DNA from: Neelides folsomi | Lineage: Eukaryota; Arthropoda; Collembola; Neelipleona; Neelidae | Direction of reading: 5' to 3' | DNA: 64,000 nucleotides | Assembly (NCBI GenBank): GCA_034687125.1 | Contig: JAQGBZ010000121.1 | Span: 62,001-126,000, forward strand | Shown: piece by piece, positions 10,201 to 23,607 of the stretch | Numbering within the stretch: position 1 is the stretch's first letter | How the letters are laid out: every line of letters starts with the position of its first letter | Made by a program: the position numbers and the translations under genes | Notes under the pieces: generated by a model | The model's database searches: none | What the model was told of the DNA's origin: nothing | Seen by the model: only the letters and a program-made list of their open reading frames with translations

Positions 10201-13200
10201 ATTAATAAGCTCAAATATATAAGTAGTCATCAATAACAAGACGGTCAAAGTTGACCGTCTTCAAAGATTATTTGTATAAAATATAATAAATATATAATGT
10301 TAATACTTTCATATTTATTTACGTTAGGTATATGTGTAATACATTAGAAGAACCTTGTTGTTTAAAGTTGAAGAAATTATTTATTTGGTTCCTAGTTATC
10401 TTATCCAAGCTAGAGATCTTTTCATGCATATTGGTCAATTAATGCTTAATATTAAAACAGTTGCTTCCTTAAGTTAGAGAAAATAAAATTAATAAAATGC
10501 ATATACAAATAAAGCTATTAAATTTATACTTACCATTAGACCATTTACCATTTAGCTTGTAGCCAAAGAGTTATTCCTTCCTTAACAATTTTATCATTTA
10601 TGGGCCGCCAATTTACTGGCGAGCATAAGTGAGAAACCTTTGTTGGCATTATGACATTGTGAGTGGAATGAAGAGCTTGGCGAATTTCTTCAAGTGATTA
10701 TCTATTAATGTCCTACCAAATCGGAACATATTCTTATACATATATATTTGGTAAGAATTACTTAAAGGCGGTTTACGCGTGTGTCCGTTAATAAACACTG
10801 TGGTTTTACGGCCAATTACATTACACGGAAATTATAAATCGGACAGATTTGAATTCGTCTCATGTGGTATTTCTTTAAGATAGCTCCAACAAATGTTTTC
10901 ATTCAATATGATAGGAATTATCAACAAGAAGCTGTGAATACGATTTTACGGATCATAGAAAGACTCAGGCGCCTAAAAATGATACCCATTTTATTTGTCC
11001 ACTAACTTTGGTAAATATTAGGTATAAGAATATGTATGCATACATTATAAGTGTTGCATATATGTTCATATGTGTAGTAGTGATATACCCTTACTATGTT
11101 AAATAAGTTTTTCGAATTAATCTATCTACTCTATGTAAATAAGGAAAATGTATGCAAAGCAGTCAACATATTTATCGTTGGTGCAATATTTATATAACTT
11201 ATATTATTTCTGATCAAATGTGCTACATACTCGTATTATTAATAAATATGTATACGTGTGTATTATGTATACTAATATTAAGATAAATAATTATCAAAGT
11301 GTTTAGACATTAGGTCATTAGTTCATTCAGTGGGCGATAAATATGTTGAGTGTGTTGAATACTTTTCATTTCTTTCTATCTTAAGCAGACCAATTGGAAA
11401 ATATGGCACTTAAAACTTCAACTTACTTAAACGATCACATTAATATCAAACTTACCAGCTCAATTGTGACATTAAGATGAAAATAATAATAAATATTTAC
11501 AACGGATATTCAAACACTATCATTTTCTTGAATGTAATGCCTAAACGCAATTCGAGATTTCGGTTGGTCGCTACTTTTAAGTCTCGTTAATAATTTTTTA
11601 ATGTGAGTATACCTAACTCCCTATTTATTTGGATTTTGGATATACTGTATGTAGAAGTATTAGGAATTTTGAGGATAAGTTTTAAAAATGATGATGCAAT
11701 GGAATTAAATTTATTATAATTATAAATAATTGAAGTCTGAAGCAATAGATTTTACATCGTGAGATTCTTTTACTCGCCATACTCACATCATAAATAACAA
11801 TATATTCTCAAACAAACTCACAAACAGTCTGTATGTAAAAGAACAAGTATATTTAAAGATACATATATATGTCTAATGTATACAAATAGTATTTATAAAC
11901 ATCATACAAATCTTATTTGCAGTATGCGATTGCTATTCATAAATACCTAGAATACCTTCATACATGTTACATCTCATACATGGTTACACGTGTCTAATTG
12001 TAAGTAATAAATATAAATAATTATTGTTAATCGGCATTTTATATGGGAATAAGAAAGTCATGCTTTTATATAATAAAAAATAATATATATCTAATGTAAT
12101 TTAACACACTGATGCTATTACAATTAATAAAATTAAAATTAAAATAATTTATTTAAAATAAGAAATTCAGACTTGTATCATTTTAAAAAGAAAATGTTAA
12201 ACAATTAAAATTATTTTAATTTCGCCTTATGTTCCCACTGTACAAGAATTGAAGGGTAGAATTATTCGTTAGCATTACCTAAACGCGGAAAATGATACGT
12301 AAATTAGCAAAGAATAAAAAAACGTCATATAATTTGCACATCTCTATGTAATGTTCCGGTGTTCATGTTTCCTCCCAAGACATCTCCTTTGAATAATTTT
12401 AGTAAATACAGAGAAAAACCCTTTCCTTCCTTTCATCCAACGTTGAGGATCAGAGAACTCTGAACAATCAGATGTTTGTTGGAATGTTTTCACACTTCAC
12501 AGTTATGTGGTTGATCCTCTATTTTTATTATTCTTACCATTAACATTGAGCCTTCTAAAAGATGTCTTTGAGTTACAAACGCCATTCCTTTCAGTCCCAA
12601 AACCGTTTGACCACAATTTTATCATCAGGGTTATTTATCCATTACAAACACTTTAACAAGGTGACGTTCCTTAAAAATGAGCTCAATATCCAAAATATTA
12701 ACTTTATGTTTTTCATTAATAAAATCAATTTGAGTAATTTGATAGAATTGGTAATTTGATGAGTCAAATGCCATGATTTATATGTTGATTAATCCTAACA
12801 ATACTGCTAATGTTTCCCAACTAAAAGACGAACATGCCGTTAAATGAATGATTATGTTTATTATTAAAGTGCTTACCTACTCATCATTTCTCTTCCTTTG
12901 TTCTAATATCAATGTCCGAGCTGTGTTAAAGAAACCCATGAGAAAGAAAGAATGCAGGAATCCCAAGATGGATATTCTTAAGCATAAAAGAGAATCACTT
13001 ATTTTAATGTTCATCTACATTTGTTATCTTGAGCTCAATTGATCGAATTACTCGGTAATTGAATCCAATTTAACCCATGTAGACATTTATTCATTCGACT
13101 ATGAACTTTAAAGACTTAAATGGCCAGAAGGGAAGTATTAAACATATATCCATAAATTGCATCATTCTCGTTCAATGTGCTATAATTTTTTCCTTGAATA

Positions 13201-13848
13201 TTTCTTTGAAATGGTTAAATCTTAATTCTTACACTCAGGAAACTCCGCTTACGCAACAAATTCACATTGCAAAAATCTGTAGAAAACTAATATCAAATGT
13301 AGCCAGTATACTATACTTTATAGACAAGCATATACCATATACATGAATGAGAACAGAATGTACAATATTTTATCTTACTACTTATGATAATGTACTATGT
13401 ATATGTATTACCCATGTATAATAATAATAATGAACATATCTAATAAGCTTTCAGAGTCAAATGGGGAAGAGTTCATATCTGAATTCGCATCACAAGTTCA
13501 ATAATCAACGAGAGATAAAAATATCAAAGTGCATATCCGTCATGAAATAGTAAATTAAAGTAATTCAAGTCCAAAATTAATTTTTCACACATTGAATATT
13601 CAAAAATTTCGTTAGGAATTTAAGATTTTGTTAGTGAATTGATATTAAAATCAGTTTAAAAAAATTTTACTAAATACATAACTTGTTATTGATTGTGAAT
13701 TCTAAATATCATAGCAATTAATATGTTGTGATAAACTAAACTATAATATATTAATTTCAATTTTTTGTTAATTTCAGAACTAGTTTAATCAAGTCTCGAC
13801 GAGGGACGTGAAGATAAATGATCTACTCGCAAATCTCGTTTTAATTTT
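7268..13848. other. Long AT-rich intergenic region without recognised genes
   Basis: About 6.6 kb with no coding region I can support. Short open frames (for example 7434-7631 on the minus strand; 7961-8146, 9197-9388, 12562-12759, 12848-13042 and 13101-13346 on the plus strand) lack recognisable motifs, coding-like composition and splice partners. A GC-richer patch near 7455-7600 is noted but unexplained. The right end contains a splice acceptor ending at 13779, 70 bases before the Draper start. Untranslated Draper exons and regulatory DNA may therefore lie here. A 24-bp palindrome is at 10238-10261. Confidence 0.5.
10238..10261. repeat. 24-bp palindrome
   Basis: AAGACGGTCAA and its exact complement TTGACCGTCTT are separated by AG. 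The core GGTCA/TGACC arrangement resembles an inverted pair of nuclear-receptor half-sites, but a single occurrence in AT-rich DNA is weak evidence of function. Confidence 0.5.
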
Positions 13849-16800
13849 ATGAAGGGGAACATTCGAGCGAAGATGAATTTGTCTTCCTATTGGATTCCAT
13901 TTTTTATACTCCTCAGCATCGCTTATGAAGCGAGCTCAAATAGCATATTAAAACCGAAGCTATGTTCCAGAACTGAAAAGTATTTCCGATAATTTCAATT
14001 TAAATCAAACTCCAAATTTCAATATTAAAAATATTAATGGTTTTAATGTAAATTTTATTTAAGGTATAACAAGACAGTTCCTGTGTCAGAATCGAAGTTG
14101 ATTCGAGTACGTGAATATGTAGTCTGCTTCGCTATTCCGCCGAGATGTTCTAAATATACTAACAAACATGAGACAATTACGAGAAACGAGGTATTTTTTA
14201 AAATATTATTTTAATCCTACCATATGTTATAAAACGTATATTAAACACAATGTTAGTGTTAAACTAATTTCAAAATTTCTTTAAGCTATCTTTTTTAAAA
14301 GAATTCTTACTATAATTGTATAGACGATCGAAAAGGTTGAATCCGTAGCTGTGTGCTGTGCGAATTATAAAGAAACTCCAGATAAAAAGAAATGTATTCC
14401 CATTTGTGACCCACCATGTAAAAATAATGGGACATGTCTTGAGCCAAATAAATGCAAATGCTCTTCAAATTATGGAGGCCCCTCTTGTGATATCAGTAAG
14501 AAAATTATTCAATTAATCTATAATACATTTCTACATATATTATTCGGAACATGCAATAAAGTATTTTAAAATTACCAATACTTTTAATTGTAATTATTTA
14601 ATTTATTTTAATTTTCTCAATCTTTTTAGTGTGTCCACCGATGAGATGGGGCGAGAATTGTGAGAAAGAATGTCAATGCGCTCATGGTTCCTCATGCGAT
14701 GTTGGAACTGGCGATTGCACTTGTGAGCCAGGTTGGATGGGACAAAAATGCGACAGAAAATGTACACAAGGAACTTTTGGAACCGATTGTAAAGAAGATT
14801 GCAAGTGCAAATGGGGAACTTGTAATCACATCTCTGGCGAATGTATTTGCAATTCTGGATGGCGTGGGCCTTTGTAATTAATAAAATATAAATTTTCAAT
14901 CAATTAATAAATTCTTTTCTAATCTCTCTGAATTATGACTCTAATTTGTTCAATTACTCTTTATTGTAGGTGTGAGGAGCCGTGCCCTGAAGGAAAGCAT
15001 GGAGACAAATGCTCCAACGACTGCAAATGCCAAAATGGTGGAAGTTGTGACCACACGGACGGCATGTGCTACTGCACTGATGGATGGAGAGTATGACTCA
15101 ATTTAAATTAAATATATTGACTCATCTTAATTTTATTATTAAATTATCATAATTAGTAGTCAACGATTAAGTAGAATAATTTTGTAATATTTTACTCAGG
15201 GTGACGTTTGTGCCAATCCATGTCAGAGTGGCAAATGGGGATATCATTGTGAAAGATCATGCGAGTGCTACAACGGTGGTTTGTGCCATCACATCACAGG
15301 TGATTGTATCTGCCCAGCTGGATACTTTGGAAATAAGGTAATTGATCATTTACTTTTGGAATTTGAAATTGAATTATAAATGAATTATGATTAATTATTA
15401 TTTATGTTTACAGTGCGATCGAGAATGTGTCGCTGGAACATTTGGAGTCAATTGCAGTTCTGAATGTCATTGCCAGAACGGTGCCTTATGCAATATTGAA
15501 AATGGAGCATGTGTTTGTGAGCCTGGATGGACTGGACGAGATTGCGATGTGAGGGCTTGTCCAAATGGATATTATGGCTCAGACTGTCAATGTCAATGCA
15601 ATTGCGACAAAAACAACACTCATTTGTAATTTAAATTTAAACTTTATCTTTAAAATGTAAACAATTTGTTATTTAAGTCTTATTTATCTTATTTATCCAA
15701 TTTAGCTGCCATGCAAAGAGTGGCAAATGTGCCTGTAAACCTGGATGGAGCGGAATTGATTGTAAACGACCTTGCCCGGTTTACAATTGGGGAACTGATT
15801 GTCTCAAAATATGCAATTGTAAAAATGATGCTTTTTGTGATCCTGTTGATGGTCGTTGCATTTGCCCATCAGGTTAGTCTAAATCCTGCTCATCACCATT
15901 GGCAAATCCTCATATTAAAGAATTGGCGAATATCTAATGTAATTAATTTTAACTTTTTCATAAATAGGATTCACTGGGCCTGATTGTTCTGAGCGATGTC
16001 CCCAAGGAACGTTTGGCCTTGAATGTCGACAGGTTTGTAGTTGTCTCCATTCGTCTATGTGTCACTCCGAGAATGGAAAATGTGATTGTCAACCAGGCTG
16101 GACGGACATTTATTGCGACAAAGAATGTCCTGAAGGATATTATGGAATTGATTGTAAGCATACTTGCGATTGCAAGAACGATGGAACATGCGACCCTGCT
16201 ACAGGTAAAATTTAAATTAATAAACAATAGTAATTAATTAATTAACATTGTATCAACAACAATTGTAATTAAATTAAAAATTGTAAAATCATTGAATGAT
16301 ACAAATATGAAAAAATTGTCTTACAGGTAAATGCAGATGTCTGCCAGGATTCCAAGGAGAAAAATGTGAGTCATCTTGTCCAGCTATGATGTTTGGAGTT
16401 GATTGCCAAAAGAATTGTTCCTGTGTACGAGAAAATACTAATAAATGTGATGCGACGACCGGGAAATGCATTTGCAAAGAACCTTTCAGAGGTGCGAAAT
16501 TATTTAAAAAACTTAATTTAAATAATTTAACATCTTTGTAGTTAAAATTAACGTGTTTCTAATTTATGAAGTCTTGTCAAGCATTAAAATAATATTTATT
16601 TTTAAAGGTCTTGAATGCGACACTGAGTGCCAAGATGGGAAATGGGGAGAGAATTGTGATAGAGATTGCGATTGTGGAACCGGAACTTGTGATCAAGTTC
16701 ATGGGAAATGTCATTGTCCACCAGGGAAATCAGGAGAAAGATGTCAAGATTTCTGTAGTGAAGGATTCATGGGAATGGATTGCGCCCAAAAATGCAACTA

Positions 16801-18924
16801 CTGCTCAGGTAAGTTGATTTACAAATCTTATTTGTTTTAATTGAAAATCATATTACTTATAAATGATCTTTAATTTTTTTATTAATTTCAGATGGTAGAT
16901 GTGATCCTATAACTGGGAGATGCAAATGTAGAGATACGTACAGAGGTTGGTTTTGCCAATCAAGGTGTGACAGAGACTATTTTGGATCTAATTGCAAACA
17001 AAAGTGCCATTGTAAAAACAAAGGAGATTGTGACCCGAGAACCGGTATTTAAAAACAACAAAATTATGAAAGCCATTTAGTAATAATTTATTATGTATAA
17101 TTAATCCAATTATTTATAATTTCAGGCTTCTGTAGATGCATGCCTGGCTGGACAGGGAAGGAATGTCAACTCCCATGCCCAACAGGGAAATATGGACTCA
17201 ATTGCACTCAAACTTGCCAATGTGGTGAAGGAGGCTCTTGTCGGCCGAGTGATGGAGAATGTCGATGTGTTCCTGGAAGAATGGGACCACACTGCAGTGA
17301 AGGTTCCACTTTCTTTTCCATTTTAATTATTTGATTCAATCTATCAGTTAAAAGCTCATGTTAAATGTAATCTATCTCTATTAATACTACTTTAACGACA
17401 ATCAAATTTTAATTTCTGTTTCAATAGTTTGTCCAGAAGGATTATATGGAGAACATTGCATGGAATCGTGTTCATGCCAACCTGGTAGCATCTGTGATCC
17501 AGAATTCGGATGCAAATCTTTGGGAACCTTTTATGGTAATTAATATCTTTAATGATCAAAAAAGACTCAAAATCATCACTTGGATTAAATTGTCAGATTA
17601 CGCCAATGAGATTGGAGATCAAAGCGGAGGAAAAGACAAAGATTTTATTTGTTTAAGAGAACTTTATGCTCCTGGTTCTCGTACAAGTCATCCGACTACT
17701 GAAGGTAAAATAATTAATTTTTTTCCTTTTGTCTTTCCTATCTTTTGTAGTTAATTACCTAATTAATAATATCCTTTGTTTCAATGAAAAGCGAGCGAGG
17801 GAGGAAAGCAGGTTGGATCGATTGTTGGCGGCATCTTAGCCATCATTGTTGCTCTTGCTGTCGTCTGCATTGTCCTTTATTATCGAAGAAGGATTGATAA
17901 ATTGAAATCAGAGAGTTCTCAAGTTCACTACAAAGCCAACCCTTCATCAGGAGGTATTTAATCCATTACAATTATAATATAAAATTGTAGAGCTTCAGAT
18001 GGAGCCCAATTTGATATTTGAATGTTAAATAGATCCACACCATTTTGATAATCCTGTCTATGCTGGTGGAATGGATTCCACTTTGAACAACATGAGCCCT
18101 CTCAACAACTTTACTTCCCTCAATATCAAGAATTCTCAAATGGCAAAGAGAGGAAAATATTTCGATGACGAAGATGATCTCAGCAATCGAGGTGAGTCAG
18201 AGTTTAAACAATCATATATGAAACCAAATTTATCTGACACTTTCTTATTTCTCATCTGCTCAATCAACTTGTTGATAATTCCTTTCCTTCTCTTTCTATA
18301 CTTAAGCATTCTTCAATTGGCTTTATGGAAAAGGTATCTCCTTCACATCTTTTATTCCTTTAACCTTTGCTGCTAATTTATTAATGCAATTGGGTTGTTA
18401 AAATAGCTATTGATCATAACAATGTAGAGTTTCTAAATTTCATCTACTGTGTAATAAATTTCAATAAATTTGATAAAATAACATTTTAATGTTTTGTGAT
18501 GATCCAGGAGCATGTAGCAGCTCATATGATTACCCATCTCAGAAGAACCATGAAGCTGATGCCCTCAATCCCAATCTCACCAATACAAATATTTACCATA
18601 GTATTGAAGACATGAGTCCCAAAAACGACGACCATCTTTATGACGAAATAACCCAACAGAAATTGAGTGGTAAGAATATTTAATTTAATTATAGTCAATA
18701 TTGAATCTAATGGGATATGTTTAGTGGGAGATGAAGTGTATGACCATCTCAACTACAGTCGATCTTCATCCGAATTGAATCCCAATTACACAAGAGTCTC
18801 AACAATTCCACGTGGCGGAGGAGGAAAAAGTTCTTCGTCTTCGAGAGCAACGCTTTCGGATGTCTTCGGACCTTCTTCAAGCCAACAAGCTCATGAGAAT
18901 CCCTTCGACAAAAACAACTTTTAA
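13849..18924 (+). CDS. drpr: Draper/MEGF10-family phagocytic receptor
   Basis: Single-pass receptor for engulfing apoptotic cells and debris (Draper in Drosophila, CED-1 in C. elegans, MEGF10/11 in vertebrates). Nineteen exons join in frame to 1047 residues: 13849-13979, 14064-14190, 14324-14495, 14630-14873, 14970-15090, 15200-15337, 15414-15625, 15706-15872, 15968-16204, 16327-16491, 16608-16808, 16892-17044, 17126-17302, 17428-17535, 17597-17704, 17792-17953, 18033-18191, 18508-18669 and 18725-18924. The order is signal peptide, EMI domain ([13 protein letters not shown], then AVCCANY), a long array of EGF/laminin-like repeats, a transmembrane helix at about 828-851 beginning [17 protein letters not shown], and a cytoplasmic tail. 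The tail has NPVY (881-884), an ITAM-like Y957HSI-x11-Y972DEI, YDHL (987-990), NPNY (1000-1003) and a terminal NPF. Most EGF-region introns are phase 1. A second ATG at 13873 is an alternative start. Confidence 0.95.
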
Positions 18925-21124
18925 ACAAGAGTGAAAACACAAATGCAATAATCTGTACTAATAGATACACTATTAATTTGTCTTACATACAAATGATCTA
19001 TTCTACTTAATACGCAGAACAATTTAGAATTTTTTAAAAAAATATTCAAATCTCTATATCTCTGAAGATATGAGCTCATTTTAAAACTAATAACTACTTA
19101 CCTAATAATGTCAACTTTATGTATTCAAAATGTTCTTAGCTCACGGAAAAATACTAGGAATGTAAGTACTATCTGACAGTACTAATATTAACTATGATTG
19201 AGGAGTTAAAGACTTTTGTTATTATACTTATAATTCATTACGTTTTATAATATGTAATTTTATCTCGAGAATTTAATATCATTTTTTAAGATTTTAAACA
19301 TATTTCATTTCATGTCAAACGTCAGTGAGTGTCGAATCCAAAAACAATCGTTGTGGAACTTCACATTTATAAACAATGTTTAACAAACGGATGCTTTTCT
19401 TAGCTTTCATTTCAGACACGTCTGATATACATAAAAAGATTAACATTAAATAATATACGTGCTTAATAAATCAAATATATATTATGTTGAATATCTTTAA
19501 TAGGAAGATTAATAATAATACGAAAAAATGAATAATATCCAAACTATAGTGCCTTTTTAGAATAGGGTAAATTAAAAGAATTTCCAATTGTAATATGTAA
19601 CTAGTAGCAAATAACAAATATTGAACAATGTAATTCACACTGTGCAACTTTTGAGCCAATATACTCTTGTTGTCTCTTAGCTCACAACATTTTTACAATA
19701 TATAACTATAGAATGTATTATATTATATTTACATAGGGACGCTAACAATTTCCGAAACCTTAATATTCCACAATAAGTTATTTTATTCCTAATTTTTATA
19801 TTTATATTTTTACCTTTGTATATACGAGTTCATCAATACTTATTATTATCAATACTTACAATCATAAATATTACAAGTGTGTACTAAACTTACATTTTAT
19901 AAAGCTTATTTTAACCATAATTTTTTAAAAATACCATATGTGTAAATGGAGCATAATTTATTTAAAATTTGATAAAGTAACTCGAATATCGTGTTAAACT
20001 TTAAAGAGATTTTATTTTAAGTTTCTGAACAATTCATTTTATTGATTTATTTAACATTGGTGTGTTTAGTATGAATGATTCAATAATGCGTGTGAATCGT
20101 TTTAATGATTTTAAATTTTATTTGGTTTGAGCCTCTTTGAGTAAGAAATACCATATCTTTAAGTTAATTACTAATTAAGAAATTCTACTAACTAATAATT
20201 TGATACTTGGACTGAAGCGACGTTAAAAGTCTCCTAGCTAATTATATTTTTAAAAGTCTTAAATTTTAACCATATGCTGTGTAGGGGTTTATCATCTCAA
20301 AAGTGTAAAATGACTAGTTGAGCATAATTGCAGTAAAAGATGGTTCTAAGATATTTAATTGTGAGTGTTAAAGAGATGTTTCGAAATTATAATTGAAGAC
20401 TCACAGTCAAAAAATTGTTACAAATCTTGTCGAGAAATTATTAATACCGTTGTGCATAAATTATGAGATTTGTTGGATATGAAACACTGTTTGTGTATAT
20501 TTACATTTTAACTAATCTAATTAGAGTAATTAGCATCGGATAATGAAATACTTATAAATATTATTATATTAGGGCGACAGAGCTTCCCCTGCTTGTGATA
20601 GTTTTAAATATATCGAAAGAATTAAACATATATTGTAATATAAGAATCGTAAATTATATTACACGAAAGATTCCAACATATCCCCAAATTGTATAACACG
20701 AATAATCCTTCAATAGAAGTGCACGATATTTTGAAGCATTTTTAAGCATTTGTAAAATAAATAACGATTTTAAAAAGCGAGTAAAGTACATTATTAGGGT
20801 TCAAGATCCACACGTGCATTAAATATTTATGTATGAATTAAAGGCACTTATTTTAAGATTTCTCATCACCAACGGATGAGTAGTTTACATTTTTGAATAA
20901 AACCGATAATTTATTGTAAATCAATTCCTGCTCTTTATTACTGGCTTAAACAAGTTTTTCACCAAAATGCCAAATGAAAAGTCAGACAAAATTATTTATC
21001 TGTTCTGACTGACATGAGTGAACTTAATGCATTAGTACAAGGAATTAAAAAATATGAGTCTTTTTAATGATGTGATAGTTTATTAGGTTAAGAAAGAGAT
21101 CAATATTATTATTCATTCAATTTA
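18925..21124. other. AT-rich spacer between convergent drpr and LMW-PTP genes
   Basis: No coding region supported. The two flanking genes converge, so both 3' untranslated regions lie here; AATAAA occurs at several places. The sequence is otherwise low-complexity AT-rich. Confidence 0.5.
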
Positions 21125-22053
21125 TTATGGATTCGCATCAAGAAATGCTTGGAGGTCTCTGTAACACTGTTCATAGCAATCGTAAAATCCTTCGTCTCCA
21201 TCGTCCTGCAAATTGAGATTTGACAATTAATTCAAAAACACTTATTATTACTCTCATATATGGATTGGATTAATTTTAGGTATATATATATATATAGAGG
21301 ATAGTTTTAGAACGATAATAATTATATTAAGAATTAAGCAATCGGTTGATGGTTCTTACGTAATAAGGATCTCGCACAATTGCCTTTGCACCTTTTTCAA
21401 CCGGGTCGAAGTCCCCGATGAGATAAGATTTGGCCTTTGCTCCGCTCCCAGAACTCTTCTCGACGCTCTTCAACCCCCGCATGTTTTCGTTATCCATGCC
21501 GAAGATAAAATCGAATTTCTTAAAATCATCACCGGTCACCTGAGACAAATAAAAGACTATACAACCCGCACATTTAACTAATGTTTATGGATAGGGAGTA
21601 AGTATTACTATAAAAGTAATGTGTCAAATGCATAATGACCTTTCTTGCTCGATGTTCGTAGTCAATTTCTTTTTCTTTGATAACCTTTAAGGCCCTATGG
21701 TCAGGTTCATTTCCCACGTGCCAAGACCCCAATGCTGGAAAAATCATTGTTTTAAATAAATGTTACAAAAATATTTCGGATGGAGATAATTATTAAATGT
21801 AAAGAGTTATTTGGCAAATTATTCAAATACCAGCACTATCACAGGCCCATGAGTCTTTCAAATTCCGATCTTTGAGGAGTTTTTCAAATACAGCCTCAGC
21901 GATAGGAGATCGGCAAATATTACCTACAAATGAGAGCAATGAATGTTTGCTTTCAACTGTGTCAATTGTTGAACTGGATCAGGAGTCAATATTAGTTTGC
22001 TTACCAAGACAAATAAAAAGAACATTCCGTTTCCCTTCCTCGTAGCCACCCAT
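21125..22053 (-). CDS. ACP1: Low-molecular-weight protein tyrosine phosphatase
   Basis: Cytosolic class II cysteine phosphatase that hydrolyses phosphotyrosine (human ACP1; Drosophila Primo). Five minus-strand exons, 22053-22005, 21923-21831, 21734-21640, 21539-21360 and 21205-21125, join in frame to 165 residues, slightly longer than the usual 157. The P-loop C-x5-R is intact as C15LGNICR21S. The general-acid aspartate is present in DPYY (136-139), and FDFIFGMDNENM matches the family's FDYILCMDESN. A glycine/lysine-rich stretch (EKSSGSGAKAKSYLIG) carries a short insertion relative to human ACP1. The C-terminus YDCYEQCYRDLQAFL is typical. Intron 1 splits the P-loop after Leu16. All junctions are GT-AG with matching phase. 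Confidence 0.95.
21281..21296. repeat. (TA)n microsatellite
   Basis: A short run of eight TA dinucleotides lies in the last intron of the LMW-PTP gene. Confidence 0.8.
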
Positions 22054-23607
22054 GTTGCACCCTATAATATATAATAGAATTTTATTAGTTAAATGATGCT
22101 TATTAACTTTAAAGCTATTTCCTAGCCATGCGGCCAAGCCAAGAGCGCACGGCATGCTCCGAGCGAGGTGACGACGACAAAATCGCTTAAATATATCATT
22201 AAGAATTAATTGATTGAAATTACAATTGTATTTTACGATGAACGGATTAGTATTGCTTCCATAAATAGTCTTATTTAGAAATTTTAATTACAAATTCCAC
22301 CAATTAACCCCAATTTAATTAGAGGTTGTAAATAAATCATTCATTTAGATATTACTCACAACCAATTTGACGAGAATCTGGTCAGGCTCTAGCCAACTTA
22401 AATTTATTTTCCTATTACGCCCCAATAATACAAAAAATGTTGGAAGTTTTTGCACAGCTAGCGGAACGGCCATTTTTACAGGTATTTATTTACATCCAGA
22501 GATTTTACGCATGAAAATATTTAGTGATACGCAAAAGGGTTCTCCTCTCCAAAACGCAATAAGTTTGTGATAAGATGTAGATGGGAAGAAGTGGCCAATT
22601 GGCTTCAGCGATTTAATTATTTTTATTCAATTCAAAAGAAAGTTATGCGAACATAAAATTGTTGATTATAAATTCTTACGTATATTTAATGTTTGAATTA
22701 CAATTATTAAGTATATTTAATAACAAATCATGAACTGTAATTAATAATATATTTCAAATATAATCAATTAAGATAAGATTTGTATGATTATATATTGTAA
22801 ACCACTATATTTATATTACATTTTAAGGGTCAAACTTTAAAGTTTGGCTTCAATATATTTTTCTCGTTAAATGTTAAACTCATTCATTCGCTCATTTCCT
22901 CACTCTATTCGCTTTCCTAACATCCGCTTCTCGATAAATTCAATAAAATCCACACAGATAATGTATGGGCTAGAGTAAAAGCTAAATATATGATTTATTA
23001 ATTCTAAATATGATTATTGATAAGAGAAAGCAGAAGAGGTGAGAAGAGGCTCAAGATAGAAATGACTTGTTGATATAAAAATGGATTTCCCCCAAGCAGT
23101 TCATGTTGATTAGATCACGCAGGATCAATTCAAATTAATGTAAGAAGTGTTCCCCTACTTTTTATATTTAATAAAACACATTTAAAATAATAATCTCTCA
23201 AAAAATTCCAATATGGTTTCTCGTAAACCTACAGAAATCTGCTATCGTGACTTTTTAATATTTAACAAATAATACGCAAGCGTAAAACGTTAAATATAAA
23301 TTAAACTTAAATGTAAATCTATGTTATAAAGTTGAACGCGAAATACAATTAATTCTCTTAACATCCATTTATATGTTGCATCTCGTCCAAAAGCCGAAAG
23401 GGGGAAAAGATTAATTCATATCGATAGATGTAGATTATCCACACATAACGCCATTCCATCTCTCACCCACCTATTACCGAATTTCGGGGGGGGGGGGTAA
23501 GGGGTAGAATGGCGGGTCATTTCACGGCAAGCCGACAGTATCGCGGGGTCCGGCATGATAAATAAGATCAAAAGGCTCGCCACCGAACCGATTCAAAAAC
23601 ACAAATA
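22054..23607. other. Intergenic between LMW-PTP and UBE2H
   Basis: Contains the upstream region of the minus-strand phosphatase gene, including a GC-rich 60-bp patch at about 22125-22185 that may be promoter or 5' leader, and the 3' untranslated region of UBE2H. A 12-base guanine run is at 23486-23497. An open frame at 22367-22570 has no recognisable content and is not called. Confidence 0.45.
23486..23497. repeat. Poly-G(12) homopolymer
   Basis: Twelve consecutive guanines on the plus strand, 110 bp beyond the UBE2H stop codon, in its presumed 3' untranslated region, where the transcript would read poly-C. Homopolymer length is prone to assembly error. Confidence 0.85.

Noticed and set aside
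22125-22185. GC-rich patch considered as a tRNA or small RNA gene
   Set aside because: No cloverleaf, A-box or B-box pattern; more likely promoter or leader of the phosphatase gene.
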